Shown: positions 42,413-52,145, numbered from the stretch's first letter. The stretch is 64,000 nt of DNA from Chryseobacterium indologenes (GCA_002439165.1 DJTE01000041.1:153066-217065), one strand, 5' to 3'. Numbers and translations: made by a program. The notes: generated by a model not told the origin, from the letters alone.

Positions 42413-43036
42413 TTAGCGTTCGATGACCTCTATATCCTTATTTTCCACGACTGCAAATTTTTCAATATTGAAGCCCTGCGGATTATTGTCGGAACGAACG
42501 GAGTTGACGAGATAGCAGGAAGTAATCAGGTTTCGCCTGGTTACATTGCTTGACCGGATAATGAACTGTTTGGCATAGGTGCGCACTGCATACGGGTAGT
42601 TGTCGAAATTGCACACGACACTATCCACCTCGATGCGTTGCTGCACGTTCCCCGAAATGATACGGCTGTAATAGCCCTTTTCCGACAAGTCTTTGTAGTA
42701 ATCAAAAGCACTTTTATCGGCAAGGTTAAATGCCCTGCTCATATTGCTTTCAATAGCGTTCTTGTCGGGAGCAAGCGTAAAGAACAGTTCGTGAAATCTC
42801 CTAACGTGTTCCCTTGCTTCAACCGGGCGGTTGATGCTCGCATCCTGCGATAAGGCAAGCATCAGGGATTTGCCGTTATCCAGTACATAGATTTTTTGGC
42901 GTTGTTCTTCTGCAAAGCGGTAGGAACGCCATACGGCGTAACCTACCACGCTAATGCAGAGAACCGCAAACACAATGGCATATAATCTTATCTGCCTAAA
43001 GCTGTTTTCGATATTTCTTAGCGTTTTAAATTCCAT
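42413..43036 (-). CDS. traK: Conjugative transfer protein TraK (VirB8-like role)
   Basis: This 207-aa protein has an N-terminal membrane helix ('IRLYAIVFAVLCISVVGYAV') and a periplasmic domain of the TraK family ('LSQDASINRPVEAREHVRRF', 'KGYYSRIISGNVQQRIEVDS', 'SCYLVNSVRSDNNPQGFNIE'). Topology and position suggest the VirB8-like scaffold of the system. Confidence 0.92.
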   Translation of the reverse strand: MEFKTLRNIENSFRQIRLYAIVFAVLCISVVGYAVWRSYRFAEEQRQKIYVLDNGKSLMLALSQDASINRPVEAREHVRRFHELFFTLAPDKNAIESNMSRAFNLADKSAFDYYKDLSEKGYYSRIISGNVQQRIEVDSVVCNFDNYPYAVRTYAKQFIIRSSNVTRRNLITSCYLVNSVRSDNNPQGFNIEKFAVVENKDIEVIER

Positions 43037-43055
43037 TTTTTAGAATGATTAATGA

Positions 43056-44051
43056 TTATTTATTCATCAGTTTACCGCCGATGTTTCCAACTGTTGAGCC
43101 TGCGCCTGCTCCGGCGATGTTTCCGGCTTTCATTGCTGTGGAGTTTACATTGCGGGTAAAGTTTCCTGCGCCTCCGGCTTGGATTACCCAACCTGTTACG
43201 GTCGGGATAGTGAAGTACCCGATGATGCCGATTATCATAAAGATGATGTACACGGTATTGCTCGTATCAGGTATATAGGTGGGGTCGGCAAGCATTGCTA
43301 TATCCCTTTCCAAAATGAGGGATTGTATTCTTGCCAACATTGAGCTGAACAAATCCGAAACAGGAAGCCACAGGTAAACGCTGACGTACCTCGTGAGCCA
43401 TTGCGTGAGCGTGGACTGAAAGCCGTCCCATACGGAAATAGCAAAGGCTATTGGTCCGAGTATGGAGAGGACTATCAGGAAAAACGTTCGTATGGTATCA
43501 ATGACCAAAGCCGCTGCCTGAAAGAGTATTTCCAGTAGATTGCGAAACCAATCCTTTATGGCTTTCTCAATCTTGTAGGCTTGCCTGTCCATATACATAC
43601 CCGCCATTGTTCCAATGTCGGAGGGCGACCATCCCAGTTCATCCAGTTTTTTATCAAACTCTTCGTCTGATACCATATAGGCAGTTTCGGGGTTCCTTAC
43701 CATTGCCTCGTATTCCAACTGGTCTTTCTGCTGTTGCAGCTTGTTCAGGTCAAGCACCTGGTCTTCGAGTATTTGGTGGGTTCCTACTACCACGGGGCTT
43801 AATACCGCATTGATGGTTCCCAAAACAATGGTTGGAAAGAACATTATGCAAAGCCCCAAAGCGAACGGGCGCAGCAAAGGGAACATATCAATAGGTTCGG
43901 CACGGCTTAAAGCCTGCCAAACCTTTAATGCCACATAGAACAATGCTCCCAATCCCGCCAAACCCTTAGCGACTGCCGCCATATCGCCTGCAAGTGGCAT
44001 CATATCATCATAAAGCGACCGCAGGAGTTCGTGAAGATTATCCCATTCCAT
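43056..44051 (-). CDS. traJ: Conjugative transfer protein TraJ (VirB6-like role)
   Basis: This 331-aa polytopic membrane protein carries TraJ family features: 'LYDDMMPLAGDMAAVAKGLA', 'FPLLRPFALGLCIMFFPTIV', 'RTFFLIVLSILGPIAFAISV' and a Gly/Ala-rich tail ('AGNIAGAGAGSTVGNIGG'). It is expected to form the inner-membrane channel platform. It starts 3 bases after traI. Confidence 0.92.
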   Translation of the reverse strand: MEWDNLHELLRSLYDDMMPLAGDMAAVAKGLAGLGALFYVALKVWQALSRAEPIDMFPLLRPFALGLCIMFFPTIVLGTINAVLSPVVVGTHQILEDQVLDLNKLQQQKDQLEYEAMVRNPETAYMVSDEEFDKKLDELGWSPSDIGTMAGMYMDRQAYKIEKAIKDWFRNLLEILFQAAALVIDTIRTFFLIVLSILGPIAFAISVWDGFQSTLTQWLTRYVSVYLWLPVSDLFSSMLARIQSLILERDIAMLADPTYIPDTSNTVYIIFMIIGIIGYFTIPTVTGWVIQAGGAGNFTRNVNSTAMKAGNIAGAGAGSTVGNIGGKLMNK

Positions 44052-44054
44052 AGT

Positions 44055-44687
44055 TTACCAGTATTTTTGGTTAGCAGTTCCGTAGAGTTCAAGCACTCTT
44101 TGGGCATCGTTTTTCTTTTTCGCTCTTAGGTAGCTTACAGAAATGTTCTTGTTGGTGTAGTAGCGTACAAGGCTGTGGTAATCCTTTACCTCTTTGTACA
44201 CACGGTCAATCACATCCATACGCTCTTTGTCATTGAGCGAAAGGCTTGATGAGGTTATAATCTGCTTCAGTTCTTTCAGCAGTTCGGTACTTTCATTGAG
44301 CAGTGCCGAATAACCGTTGCCGATAGCGGTCAGTTCCTGCGGTGTGAAATTTGGGTCGTTCATCATCTTGCCGAAGTTGTTCACGTACATTTCGGAAACA
44401 TCGCCTACCAACAATACCGTTTGTTGCACTTTACGGGCATCTTTCACAAGGTTGTTGATAGCTTTCAGCTTGTCGTAATATTCCTTGCCCTGGTCGTAAA
44501 CTTTTTTCACTTCGTTGAAGTTCTTTATCACGTTGCTTACGGTGGAAGAAGTCTGCACGATTTCGTTTGCAGAGTTGATAATGCCCGAAGCCAAATTAGC
44601 CGGGTCGGTTACAACCCACTGGGCTTTTGCTGACGGTGCTACGGCGAGCATCAGTGCCGTACACACCAGATACAATACTTTTTTCAT
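44055..44687 (-). CDS. traI: Conjugative transfer protein TraI (DUF4141, VirB5-like role)
   Basis: This 210-aa exported protein has the signal peptide MKKVLYLVCTALMLAVAPSAKA and a helical DUF4141 body ('VVTDPANLASGIINSANEIV', 'VRYYTNKNISVSYLRAKKKN'). It is probably a periplasmic or pilus-tip component. No traH is seen between traG and this gene. Confidence 0.9.
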   Translation of the reverse strand: MKKVLYLVCTALMLAVAPSAKAQWVVTDPANLASGIINSANEIVQTSSTVSNVIKNFNEVKKVYDQGKEYYDKLKAINNLVKDARKVQQTVLLVGDVSEMYVNNFGKMMNDPNFTPQELTAIGNGYSALLNESTELLKELKQIITSSSLSLNDKERMDVIDRVYKEVKDYHSLVRYYTNKNISVSYLRAKKKNDAQRVLELYGTANQKYW

Positions 44688-44715
44688 TGTTTCTGAATTT
44701 TTAAATTGTTAATGA

Positions 44716-47220
44716 CTATTGATTTGAATTGTCCCGCCTTTGCATTGCGATATGCTTAATGGCGAGTTCTACATTACCATCCAGTTCGGAAGCAAGCTGC
44801 ATTACTTCCATTTTTTCGGTTTCTTCTGTCGTGTAGGCGAGGTATTCCTCCAAACTAACTTCGGTGGCATAGACTGCCGAGTGCGTACCACCTAAGCCAA
44901 TCCAAACCTCTTTGTAAAGTCGGCTTGCATCGTTGTTCATATTGATGGAAAGTACCTGCCCTTTCTCTTTGTCCGTAAGCCCCAACATCGCCTGTATATC
45001 ATCAAACTTGTTCATATACTTGCGTTGGTCAAGCAGGATTTTACAGTCGGAGTTATTGATGATACTTTCCTTGACAATGGGCGACTGGATAATATCATCG
45101 ACCTCTTGCGTTACGACAATCGCTTCTCCGAAAAATTTGCGGACGGTCTTAAACAAATACTTGATGTATTCTGCCATTCCTTCTTTGGCTATCGCTTTCC
45201 AAGCCTCTTCAATCAGGATGAGCTTACGAATACCTTTCAATCGGCGCATCTTGTTGATGAACACCTCCATAATGATGATGGTCACAATGGGAAAGAGGAT
45301 TTTGTGGTCTTTAATCGCATCAATCTCAAACACGATAAAGCGTTTGGAAAGCAGGTCTAACTGCTTGTTGGAGTTCAGCAGGTAATCATATTCGCCACCC
45401 TTGTAATAGGGTTCGAGTACGTTCAGGAAGTTGGCAATGTCAAAGTCCTTTTCCCTGACCTGCTTTTCTTCCAGTACCTTGCGGTAGTCGCCTTTTACAT
45501 ACTCATAGAAACCGTTGAATGACGGGTAAACGTCTTCCGTTTTGATACGTTCGATATAACCGCTTACCGCATTGGAAAGGGCAACTTCTTCAGAACGGGT
45601 TGGCGGCTCATCGTCACGTTTCCATAAGGTCAGTATCAAAGTCTTGATACTTTCCCGCTTCTCAATGTCGAACACGCCATCATCGGTATAGAAAGGGTTA
45701 AAGGCAATGGGGTTATCTTCGGTATAAGTGAAGTAAACACCGTCTTCGCCTTTGGTCTTTCCTTTGATGAGTTCGCACAAGCCCTGATAAGAGTTACCCG
45801 TATCTACCAACAGTACGTGTGCGCCCTGTTCATAATACTGCCGTACCATATGGTTAGTGAAGAACGATTTACCACTTCCCGATGGACCAAGTATAAACTT
45901 GTTCCGGTTCGTAATGATACCACGCTTCATAGGCAGGTCGGAAATATCCAAATGGATAGGTTTTCCTGTAAGCCTGTCAGCCATCTTGATACCGAACGGC
46001 GAGGGCGAATTGTGGTAGTTGGTTTCTTCCGTGAAGAAGCACAATGCAGGCTCAATAAAAGTGTAAAAACTTTCCTCACTGGGGAAGTCGCCCGCATTGC
46101 CGGGCATACCTGCCCAATACAAAGTGGCTACGTCCGTAGTGTTGTGCCGAGGCTTACACTCCATCAATGCCAATGCACTACCGCAATCATTCTTTAGCTG
46201 TTTCAGTTCCGCAGGGTCTTCCGACCACGCTATAATGTTGAAGTGCGCACGGATTGAAGAAAGCCCGAAGCTGTGGGCTTCGTTCAGGTACTTTTCTATC
46301 CACTCTTTGTTGATTTGGTTGGCACGGCTGTAACGAGCCAGTGAGTGCATATTCCTTGCGGACTTCTCAAACTTTTGCAGGTTGTCTTCGCTGTTATCCA
46401 AAAAAATGTACTGGTTGTAAATGTGGTTGCAGCTTAACAGCAAGCCCACGGGTGCGGCGAATGAAAGGCGGCAGTCGCTACGGTCGGTAGATAGCTTTTC
46501 AAAACGGGTATCTGCCGATACCGTTCCGGGCAGGTCGTCCGTATCTGAAAGTGTATGCAGGCTTAACCTTTTGTTACCGATGCGTACTTCTTCGTTTCCG
46601 AGTGCGATGTCCTGCATTGGTGTTCCGGCTCCCCTCGATAACGTGAGGTACTGTTCCAGTAATCCCTGTGTATCTTCCGTTCCGATAATGTCCTCTTCGG
46701 TCAAACGCCGCAGGCTAACAAAACCGCTATCGTTCACGATACGCTCAAACTGGGCGACCGCCTCCATAAAGCGGTGTATCGTTTCCTTGTTCCTGATTTC
46801 CTTTGGTATCAACGTACCTTTGCAAAGCGAACTGAAGTTGCTTTGCATCCGCATTCTTTCCTTTGTGGTCTTCGTCAGGAACAGGTAGCAATAATGGTTC
46901 AGGAACGGTCGCTCGTTGAAATGGCGTTGATAGGACTTTGATAAAAAGCTCTGGTCTTCGATTGCCAAATCGGGCGCATAGCTTTCCTTAATGTACCAAT
47001 CCTGTTTGTGAATGACCGTAAAATCAGGCAGGGTTTTGATAGCCTTGTGCCAGGCGGAGTGTATGGCTTCGTATTCCGCAGAAGCTACCGTGAACAGTTC
47101 CGGCAGGCGCACTTCAAAGCAGGCGGTAATGTCCGCATCTTTGGATAAGATGCAGTTGTTCTCTACTGCCAACAAAGGAAATTTATTTTCCAGTGTGGTG
47201 GTCTTTGCTACATTTCTCAT
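44716..47220 (-). CDS. traG: Conjugation ATPase TraG (VirB4-like)
   Basis: This 834-aa protein has the VirB4 layout. Walker A 'ILGPSGSGKSFFTNH' lies near residue 440, Walker B 'LRKLILIEEAWKAI' and 'VVTQEVDDIIQSPIVKESII' in the C-terminal half. The N-terminal half is the TraG-specific domain ('FLTKTTKERMRMQSNF'). It powers assembly of the mating channel from the cytoplasmic side. Its start overlaps the traF stop by 4 bases (ATGA). Confidence 0.95.
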   Translation of the reverse strand: MRNVAKTTTLENKFPLLAVENNCILSKDADITACFEVRLPELFTVASAEYEAIHSAWHKAIKTLPDFTVIHKQDWYIKESYAPDLAIEDQSFLSKSYQRHFNERPFLNHYCYLFLTKTTKERMRMQSNFSSLCKGTLIPKEIRNKETIHRFMEAVAQFERIVNDSGFVSLRRLTEEDIIGTEDTQGLLEQYLTLSRGAGTPMQDIALGNEEVRIGNKRLSLHTLSDTDDLPGTVSADTRFEKLSTDRSDCRLSFAAPVGLLLSCNHIYNQYIFLDNSEDNLQKFEKSARNMHSLARYSRANQINKEWIEKYLNEAHSFGLSSIRAHFNIIAWSEDPAELKQLKNDCGSALALMECKPRHNTTDVATLYWAGMPGNAGDFPSEESFYTFIEPALCFFTEETNYHNSPSPFGIKMADRLTGKPIHLDISDLPMKRGIITNRNKFILGPSGSGKSFFTNHMVRQYYEQGAHVLLVDTGNSYQGLCELIKGKTKGEDGVYFTYTEDNPIAFNPFYTDDGVFDIEKRESIKTLILTLWKRDDEPPTRSEEVALSNAVSGYIERIKTEDVYPSFNGFYEYVKGDYRKVLEEKQVREKDFDIANFLNVLEPYYKGGEYDYLLNSNKQLDLLSKRFIVFEIDAIKDHKILFPIVTIIIMEVFINKMRRLKGIRKLILIEEAWKAIAKEGMAEYIKYLFKTVRKFFGEAIVVTQEVDDIIQSPIVKESIINNSDCKILLDQRKYMNKFDDIQAMLGLTDKEKGQVLSINMNNDASRLYKEVWIGLGGTHSAVYATEVSLEEYLAYTTEETEKMEVMQLASELDGNVELAIKHIAMQRRDNSNQ

Positions 47221-47546
47221 ACGGCATTCTGTTTAGGTGTGAATTTTAAATAGCGGTGTACAGGCTTGCGGCAGATGATGTAGCGGGGATGCCTTTTATT
47301 GGCTGCAATTTTCATCAGCCCGTGTTCGCCGTACTTCCTGTTGAGCGAAAAGGTCTGCCATATAATGAGCGAAGCACCGCCTGCTCCGAGGAACAGGCAG
47401 ATGTAGGAGTTTACGCCTGCCATATACAGTATCATCACGAGGATAAGCGTACCGAGCAGCCCACCTGCGAAAATGAACAGGTATTGCGCTTTCAGCCCTT
47501 TAAATTCCACCGTCCTGCCGATGCCTTTGTTGATATTGTAATTCAT
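47217..47546 (-). CDS. traF: Conjugative transfer protein TraF (DUF4133)
   Basis: This 109-aa protein starts from MNYNINKGIGRTVEFKGLKA, the usual DUF4133 N-terminus; the longer frame upstream runs into traE. Two membrane helices follow ('YLFIFAGGLLGTLILVMILY', 'SYICLFLGAGGASLIIWQTF') and then a basic tail. It is VirB3-like by position, next to traE and traG. Confidence 0.9.
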   Translation of the reverse strand: MNYNINKGIGRTVEFKGLKAQYLFIFAGGLLGTLILVMILYMAGVNSYICLFLGAGGASLIIWQTFSLNRKYGEHGLMKIAANKRHPRYIICRKPVHRYLKFTPKQNAV

Positions 47547-47557
47547 AAGGCAAAGGA

Positions 47558-47863
47558 TTAAAGGAAGAATGAACGCAGGATGGTAGCGGCAACAATCAAG
47601 AAGATACACGCACCGAACCACGAAGCTGCGGTCTTGCTCGTGTCGGGGTCGCCGGAACTGAATTTGTTGTAAACCTTAACGCCCCCGATTAACCCGACTA
47701 CCGCACCGATGGCGTAGATTAACTGCGTTGCGGGGTCGAAATAACTTGTTACCATTTGGGTAGCCTCGTTGATACCTGCCGAGCCGTTTCCCTGTGCGAA
47801 CGCACCAATTCCTGACAGCATTGCCACGGCTGCCAGCAAAACTTTTTTTCTCTGTTTTTCCAT
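47558..47863 (-). CDS. traE: Conjugative transfer protein TraE (DUF4134, VirB2-like)
   Basis: This 101-aa protein has a signal peptide ('KKVLLAAVAMLSGIGAFA'), then 'GSAGINEATQMVTSYFDPAT' and two hydrophobic helices, as in DUF4134. It is the probable pilin-like subunit. It now leads the transfer operon because a defence island lies between it and the traD-like gene. A conserved ICE motif upstream probably marks its promoter. Confidence 0.9.
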   Translation of the reverse strand: MEKQRKKVLLAAVAMLSGIGAFAQGNGSAGINEATQMVTSYFDPATQLIYAIGAVVGLIGGVKVYNKFSSGDPDTSKTAASWFGACIFLIVAATILRSFFL

Positions 47864-47940
47864 AATTGAAACACATTAATTTGTTACTGTTTATCCCGCA
47901 CCTTGCGAGCTTTCGGGACAAATGTCTTGTGGAAAAAGAG

Positions 47941-47978
47941 GCGTTATAAGAAAGTGGCAGTCAAAGGAAGTGTTTGGC
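47941..47978 (-). promoter_or_regulatory. ICE regulon motif before traE
   Basis: In gene sense this is GCCAAACACTTCC followed by TTGACTGCCACTTTCTTATA. The second part matches TTGACTGCCACATTCTTATA upstream of the coupling-protein gene at 19 of 20 bases. It lies about 80-115 bases before the traE start. Confidence 0.65.
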
Positions 47979-48052
47979 TGTGAGTGGCTTTGTTGGTGGG
48001 GACTTCCAGAACGGAAGTACAAATGATGGGAGGCTTTTATTGCAATTTACAG

Positions 48053-48083
48053 TTGGTTCAATGCAACTTTTAAATTACATTTG
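48053..48083 (+). promoter_or_regulatory. Promoter of the defence cargo operon
   Basis: A TTG box (48053-48055) and a perfect TAnnTTTG box TACATTTG (48076-48083) are separated by 20 bases, the Bacteroidota consensus arrangement. It lies 37 bases before the HTH gene start. Confidence 0.7.
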
Positions 48084-48120
48084 TACATTCATAATAAAGT
48101 CAATTTTAATCCTTTTTGAG

Positions 48121-48336
48121 ATGAAAATATCAGGCAGACATATTGGAGAAATGCTGAAGGAAGCCAGAGAACAAAGACAGCTAACTCAAGAACAATTAGC
48201 CCAAAAAGTGGGTAAGAAAAGGAGTTACATTTCTAAGGTCGAAACTGATTATGGCAATAATATCAAACTTCAAACCCTTAAAGAGATAGTAGAAAAGGGA
48301 TTTGACGGTACGGTTAAAATTAATTTGGAACTCTGA
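48121..48336 (+). CDS. XRE-family HTH protein, first gene of the defence cargo
   Basis: This 71-aa protein starts MKISGRHIGEMLKEAREQRQ. It has a full XRE HTH ('LTQEQLAQKVGKKRSYISKV', then 'TLKEIVEKGF'). The start is the ATG behind the consensus promoter. As first gene of a defence operon it is the likely repressor keeping the toxic nucleases low. The next gene begins 7 bases after its stop. Confidence 0.85.
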   Translation: MKISGRHIGEMLKEAREQRQLTQEQLAQKVGKKRSYISKVETDYGNNIKLQTLKEIVEKGFDGTVKINLEL

Positions 48337-48343
48337 TTTGTAT

Positions 48344-49240
48344 ATGGATAAATTATTGAAGAACGCTTTTAAAATGCAAATTCAATCCAAAGAAGGATTT
48401 GAGTTCGAAGAATTTATTGATGAACTGTTTCTTTTGAAATATGGCGTTGATAACTATACGCCCATCAGGAGGAATAAGGATAAAGGCAATGACGGTACTA
48501 TTTTGCCCGAACAAAAGATATTGGCTTGTTATGCGCCAAGAAAATATAGCAAAACTGATTTTGAAACAAAAGTTTTAGGTGCAGCAAATAAAGAAGGAGA
48601 TTTTGAAAAATACCAAAAAAACTGGAAAGACAAATTTCCAAATTGGGAAATGTATGTTAACCACGAAGTGTCACCGGAACAATTTACACTAATTCAGGGT
48701 TTAGATGGCGATACTTCGATTAAGGGGATAGACCAAATTCTTTCTATTGTTGATGAACTTGTATCAAGTAAAAAAAGGAAACTTGCAGCCTACTTAGGCA
48801 TTGAAAACTTTTTTATACAGGACTATATTCAGGAAATCATTAATGACCTACTGAATGCCTCAAACGAAGAAGATAAAGCTCTGCATTTCGACAGGAAAAC
48901 ATTAGTCCCTCCCCAAAAGAAAATCGAACTCAACTTTGAACAGGAAGATTGGGATGGGATGAACTCGGAAATGGTATTGGTTATGGCGGAGTTTAATACG
49001 ATTACCAATATACTTTCGGGATATAATGATGATGAGATTAATACCCTGAAAAGAAGGGTTATAAATGATTACAATAAACTTTCAGGAAATTTCAAGGAGA
49101 GATTATATAATCTGACCGACCAATATACAACGACATATGGAAACATTAAAGATGATGAATATGTAAAATGCGTAAAATCTATATTGCTGTATATGTTTGA
49201 ACAGTGTTTAATAGGCAGAAAAACAGAAAATGAACTATGA
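48344..49240 (+). CDS. ABC-three-component-type effector candidate (nuclease-like)
   Basis: This 298-aa protein is taken from MDKLLKNAFKMQIQSKEG. The N-terminal part 'GFEFEEFIDELFLLKYGVDN' with 'RNKDKGNDGTILPEQKILAC' resembles a PDDEXK nuclease layout (acid helix, then D-G, then a strand), although the Q/E-x-K is not clear. The C-terminus is helical. In ABC-3C systems the first component is such an effector, followed by a small middle component and a DUF2326 ATPase, exactly the order here. The start of the next gene overlaps its stop (ATGA). It is the probable effector; the activity is not proven. Confidence 0.65.
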   Translation: MDKLLKNAFKMQIQSKEGFEFEEFIDELFLLKYGVDNYTPIRRNKDKGNDGTILPEQKILACYAPRKYSKTDFETKVLGAANKEGDFEKYQKNWKDKFPNWEMYVNHEVSPEQFTLIQGLDGDTSIKGIDQILSIVDELVSSKKRKLAAYLGIENFFIQDYIQEIINDLLNASNEEDKALHFDRKTLVPPQKKIELNFEQEDWDGMNSEMVLVMAEFNTITNILSGYNDDEINTLKRRVINDYNKLSGNFKERLYNLTDQYTTTYGNIKDDEYVKCVKSILLYMFEQCLIGRKTENEL

Positions 49241-49527
49241 TATTACCGCAGCCTGAAAGCAATCTTAAAACCAACCTTATGGTATTGGGAGCAGATATTA
49301 TAAGTATTATGGGTAATTCCCCTTTCAAAAACAAATACGTTATCGTGGATGATATAATGAATAAGTTTTTAAACAGGGATAAAGATAGGACACCCGACCT
49401 TTTTCTGTATGCCTTGACCTTCTTGCATACGATTGGCAGCATTGAGAAAAAAGGATATAAAATTAAATTGGTAAAGAAAGAAAACCAAGAAGAAAATCAA
49501 ACAAGTTTATTCGACAATGTTAATTAG
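49237..49527 (+). CDS. ABC-three-component middle component (MC6-like)
   Basis: This 96-aa protein begins MILPQPESNLKTNLMVLGAD. It is predicted to be a helical winged-helix-like adaptor with 'YVIVDDIMNKFLNRDKDRTP' and 'LFLYALTFLHTIGSIEKKGY'. The size, N-terminal MILP and position between effector and DUF2326 ATPase match the middle component of ABC-3C systems. It overlaps the genes on both sides (4 and 11 bases), so the three proteins should be made in fixed ratio. Confidence 0.7.
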   Translation: MILPQPESNLKTNLMVLGADIISIMGNSPFKNKYVIVDDIMNKFLNRDKDRTPDLFLYALTFLHTIGSIEKKGYKIKLVKKENQEENQTSLFDNVN

Positions 49528-51292
49528 AATATATTCAGAAACCAACCTTATAGATGCTGTTCCATTTCACAATGGAATAAACATCATATTGGGCAAATAC
49601 TCTGGGGATAAAGAAGCACGAGGGATTAATGGTATTGGCAAATCTACGTTGGTCAGGCTTGTTGATTTTACCTTATTAAGCGGTAAAGCAGAAAAAAGAT
49701 TTGCTCAAAAAAAGTATGACTTTTTACGTGATGATGAACACACGATTACTTTAGAAATTGAAGTACAGGAACAAAAATATTTTATCAAGAGGGGCTTTGC
49801 CGATACAAAAAAAATATTTTTCGGGAAGCGACCGGATGCTCTTGATGAATATGAAAAATCTGAAATGCCGAAATTGCTGGAAGGGATATTTTTTCCGACA
49901 GAGAACAACGAAGTATTCTTTGAAGGAAAAAGATATGGAACGTTGATGGAATTTTTTGTTAAGGACGACTTGCAAAGTCAGCAAAGAGTTGACCCTTTAA
50001 ATTTTGTTTCTTACAATGCCAATGCAAGAGAAAAGGCATTGTATAATTTTTATTTGCTAAATCTCCCGACAAAAACACTTTTAAAATATAACGAAGTATC
50101 TTCTGAATACGAAAGGTATAATAATACGGTAAAATCCCTTTCAGAAAAGGTTAAAGCAGATACAGGTAAAGATATTCAGGAATTTAGAACAGAGCGGTTA
50201 AAGATTGAAAAAGACATTGCTGCACTCGAAGGCAGCCTGAAGGAATACAATTTTCTTGCTAATCACAAAGAAATAGAACAAAAATTAAATCAGGTTATAT
50301 CTGAAATTAACGAGCAATCTGTCATCTATCATAATACAAACCGGAAATTAGAAAAACTAAAATCCTCTTACAATGATGTGTCTTCTATCGACCTGGACAA
50401 AATTCGTAAGCTCTACAATGAAACCGTAGCAACATTCGGCAACTTTGTAAAAAGGAGTTTGGATGAAGTTATAGACTTTAAAAAACAACTACTGACGAAT
50501 AGGAATAAATATTTGTTGGAAGAAGAAAAGAAATTACAATCATCAATCGACCAGAGTTTAACGCAGCTTGAAAAATTAGAAAAGAACAGGAGCCAATTAT
50601 TTTCATTGCTAAAAGAGAGAGGTGCATTGGATAGGATTGAAAGCACTTATGAAAGATTAGTCAATGAAAAAACACTTTTAGAACGGAATACCTCAATTGT
50701 ACGAGAAATTGACGAAATAGAAGAGATATTGGGAAACTCCAATATTGTTATCGCAGAATTAAAAAGAGATATTGTCAGCGAGCTAAATAAGCAGCAATCA
50801 TACCTTGATGAGTTGAGATTGTTATTTCAGCAAATTCTTGAAAATGCAATTTATTTAGATGAAGAATTTGACAACTCTTATTTTAATATCACATTAAACT
50901 CTACTTCGCCGAGAAACCAATTGCCTTTTAAAATAAGTTTGGAAATCCCTAAAGCTGATGCGTTAGGACAAGAGCGTTTGAAAATCGTAGCGTATGATTT
51001 AATGGTCTTTTTAAAGAGCAGGATTGACAAGCGTAATATTCCGGATTTTCTTGTACACGATGGTGTATTTCACGCCATATCATACAAAACAATATCCAAT
51101 GTCCTGAACTATATGTACCACAAATCAAACGAGCTGCATAACTTTCAGTATATCCTTACTTTCAATGAAGACGAAATTGATTTAAACGGGGATGAAAATA
51201 AGTTTGGCAAGTTCGATTTTGATTGGTCTAAACAAGTGATTGCTGAATTCTCAGATACCGAACAGGAAACAATTTTTAAACGATTTTTTTAA
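49517..51292 (+). CDS. DUF2326-type ABC ATPase with coiled coil (ABC-3C ATPase)
   Basis: This 591-aa SMC/RecN-like protein has Walker A 'GINGIGKSTLVRLVDF' (about residues 36-50). Long coiled coils span about residues 190-440. The C-terminal half of the ATPase has 'RLKIVAYDLMVFLKSRIDK' and 'IPDFLVHDGVFHAISYKT', characteristic of DUF2326. This is the ATPase of ABC-three-component systems, thought to sense foreign nucleic acid and trigger the effector. Lower GC than the tra genes marks it as separate cargo. The stop abuts the next start. Confidence 0.85.
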   Translation: MLIRIYSETNLIDAVPFHNGINIILGKYSGDKEARGINGIGKSTLVRLVDFTLLSGKAEKRFAQKKYDFLRDDEHTITLEIEVQEQKYFIKRGFADTKKIFFGKRPDALDEYEKSEMPKLLEGIFFPTENNEVFFEGKRYGTLMEFFVKDDLQSQQRVDPLNFVSYNANAREKALYNFYLLNLPTKTLLKYNEVSSEYERYNNTVKSLSEKVKADTGKDIQEFRTERLKIEKDIAALEGSLKEYNFLANHKEIEQKLNQVISEINEQSVIYHNTNRKLEKLKSSYNDVSSIDLDKIRKLYNETVATFGNFVKRSLDEVIDFKKQLLTNRNKYLLEEEKKLQSSIDQSLTQLEKLEKNRSQLFSLLKERGALDRIESTYERLVNEKTLLERNTSIVREIDEIEEILGNSNIVIAELKRDIVSELNKQQSYLDELRLLFQQILENAIYLDEEFDNSYFNITLNSTSPRNQLPFKISLEIPKADALGQERLKIVAYDLMVFLKSRIDKRNIPDFLVHDGVFHAISYKTISNVLNYMYHKSNELHNFQYILTFNEDEIDLNGDENKFGKFDFDWSKQVIAEFSDTEQETIFKRFF

Positions 51293-52105
51293 ATGGCAAA
51301 CTATCAATTACCTCCTTTAAAAGATGAAAGGTTATTTGAGGAACTCACTTGTGATTTATTCAATTTTGTAGAGAATACCTCGTCATATGAGAATACAGAT
51401 TTTCAGACGTTTGGTGTGAAAGGACAAAATCAGAAAGGTATTGATGTCTTTTCTTCTAAAACAAAAACGGTTATACAGTGCAAATTGAAAAGTATTGGAA
51501 GAAAAGATGAAACTATAAGGAAAATTCTAATTCAGGATATAAATACTGATTTAGAAAAAGCAAGGGATTTAGCGATTGATTTCGACAAATTTGTTTTTGT
51601 TTCTACATTTCGTGACGATGCTCAAATACAGGAATACCTAAATCAAATTAAAAAAGAACAGGAACTACCATTTCATTTATATTATTGGGGATGGGATACC
51701 ATAACAAAACATATTGAACAATCAGAGGCTTTATTACATAAGTATTTTCCAAAGTTTGTAAAAAAATCCAAGCCTATAAAGCCAAAAATTGAATTACCAG
51801 ACGGAGCGTTAGGCAAAGAGCTTTCCAAGAAGAACTATATTGATTATTTAAAAAAGCGATATGGCGATTGGAAACAAGTTGAATTAAACAAAAAAGGGGA
51901 AAAATTTAATTGGGCTGCATTCACTATTTCATTGTCTAAAAGATATAAAGCATCAGGGATTAATTATATTGATGTTCGACACTTTGATGATTTAGCATCG
52001 TATCTAAAAAGCCGAATTGATGGTACAATAATGGGAAAAGTGAACAAGTCTAAAGGAATAAAAAACTATTCTGTGTTTGAAGAGTTCTCGGAAACTGAAA
52101 TCTAA
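51293..52105 (+). CDS. PDDEXK restriction-endonuclease-like protein
   Basis: This 270-aa protein carries a nuclease core 'LFEELTCDLFNFVEN' (acid helix), 'QNQKGIDVFSSKTKTVIQCK' with D51 and Q62-x-K64, as in Mrr/REase-like enzymes. The rest includes 'HLYYWGWDTITKHIEQSEAL', a region typical of restriction-like effectors with a target-binding tail. It starts directly after the ABC-3C ATPase stop and is followed by Gabija-like genes after 40 bases. It may be a second effector of either system, or a stand-alone nuclease. No methylase is nearby, so it is not a classical restriction system. Confidence 0.75.
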   Translation: MANYQLPPLKDERLFEELTCDLFNFVENTSSYENTDFQTFGVKGQNQKGIDVFSSKTKTVIQCKLKSIGRKDETIRKILIQDINTDLEKARDLAIDFDKFVFVSTFRDDAQIQEYLNQIKKEQELPFHLYYWGWDTITKHIEQSEALLHKYFPKFVKKSKPIKPKIELPDGALGKELSKKNYIDYLKKRYGDWKQVELNKKGEKFNWAAFTISLSKRYKASGINYIDVRHFDDLASYLKSRIDGTIMGKVNKSKGIKNYSVFEEFSETEI

Positions 52106-52145
52106 AAATATTGGTAGATTTCAAACTTAAAAACCTTATTTTCTA

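Noticed and set aside
51293..52105. Part of a classical restriction-modification system
   Set aside because: No methyltransferase or specificity gene is found nearby; context is ABC-3C and Gabija-like genes.
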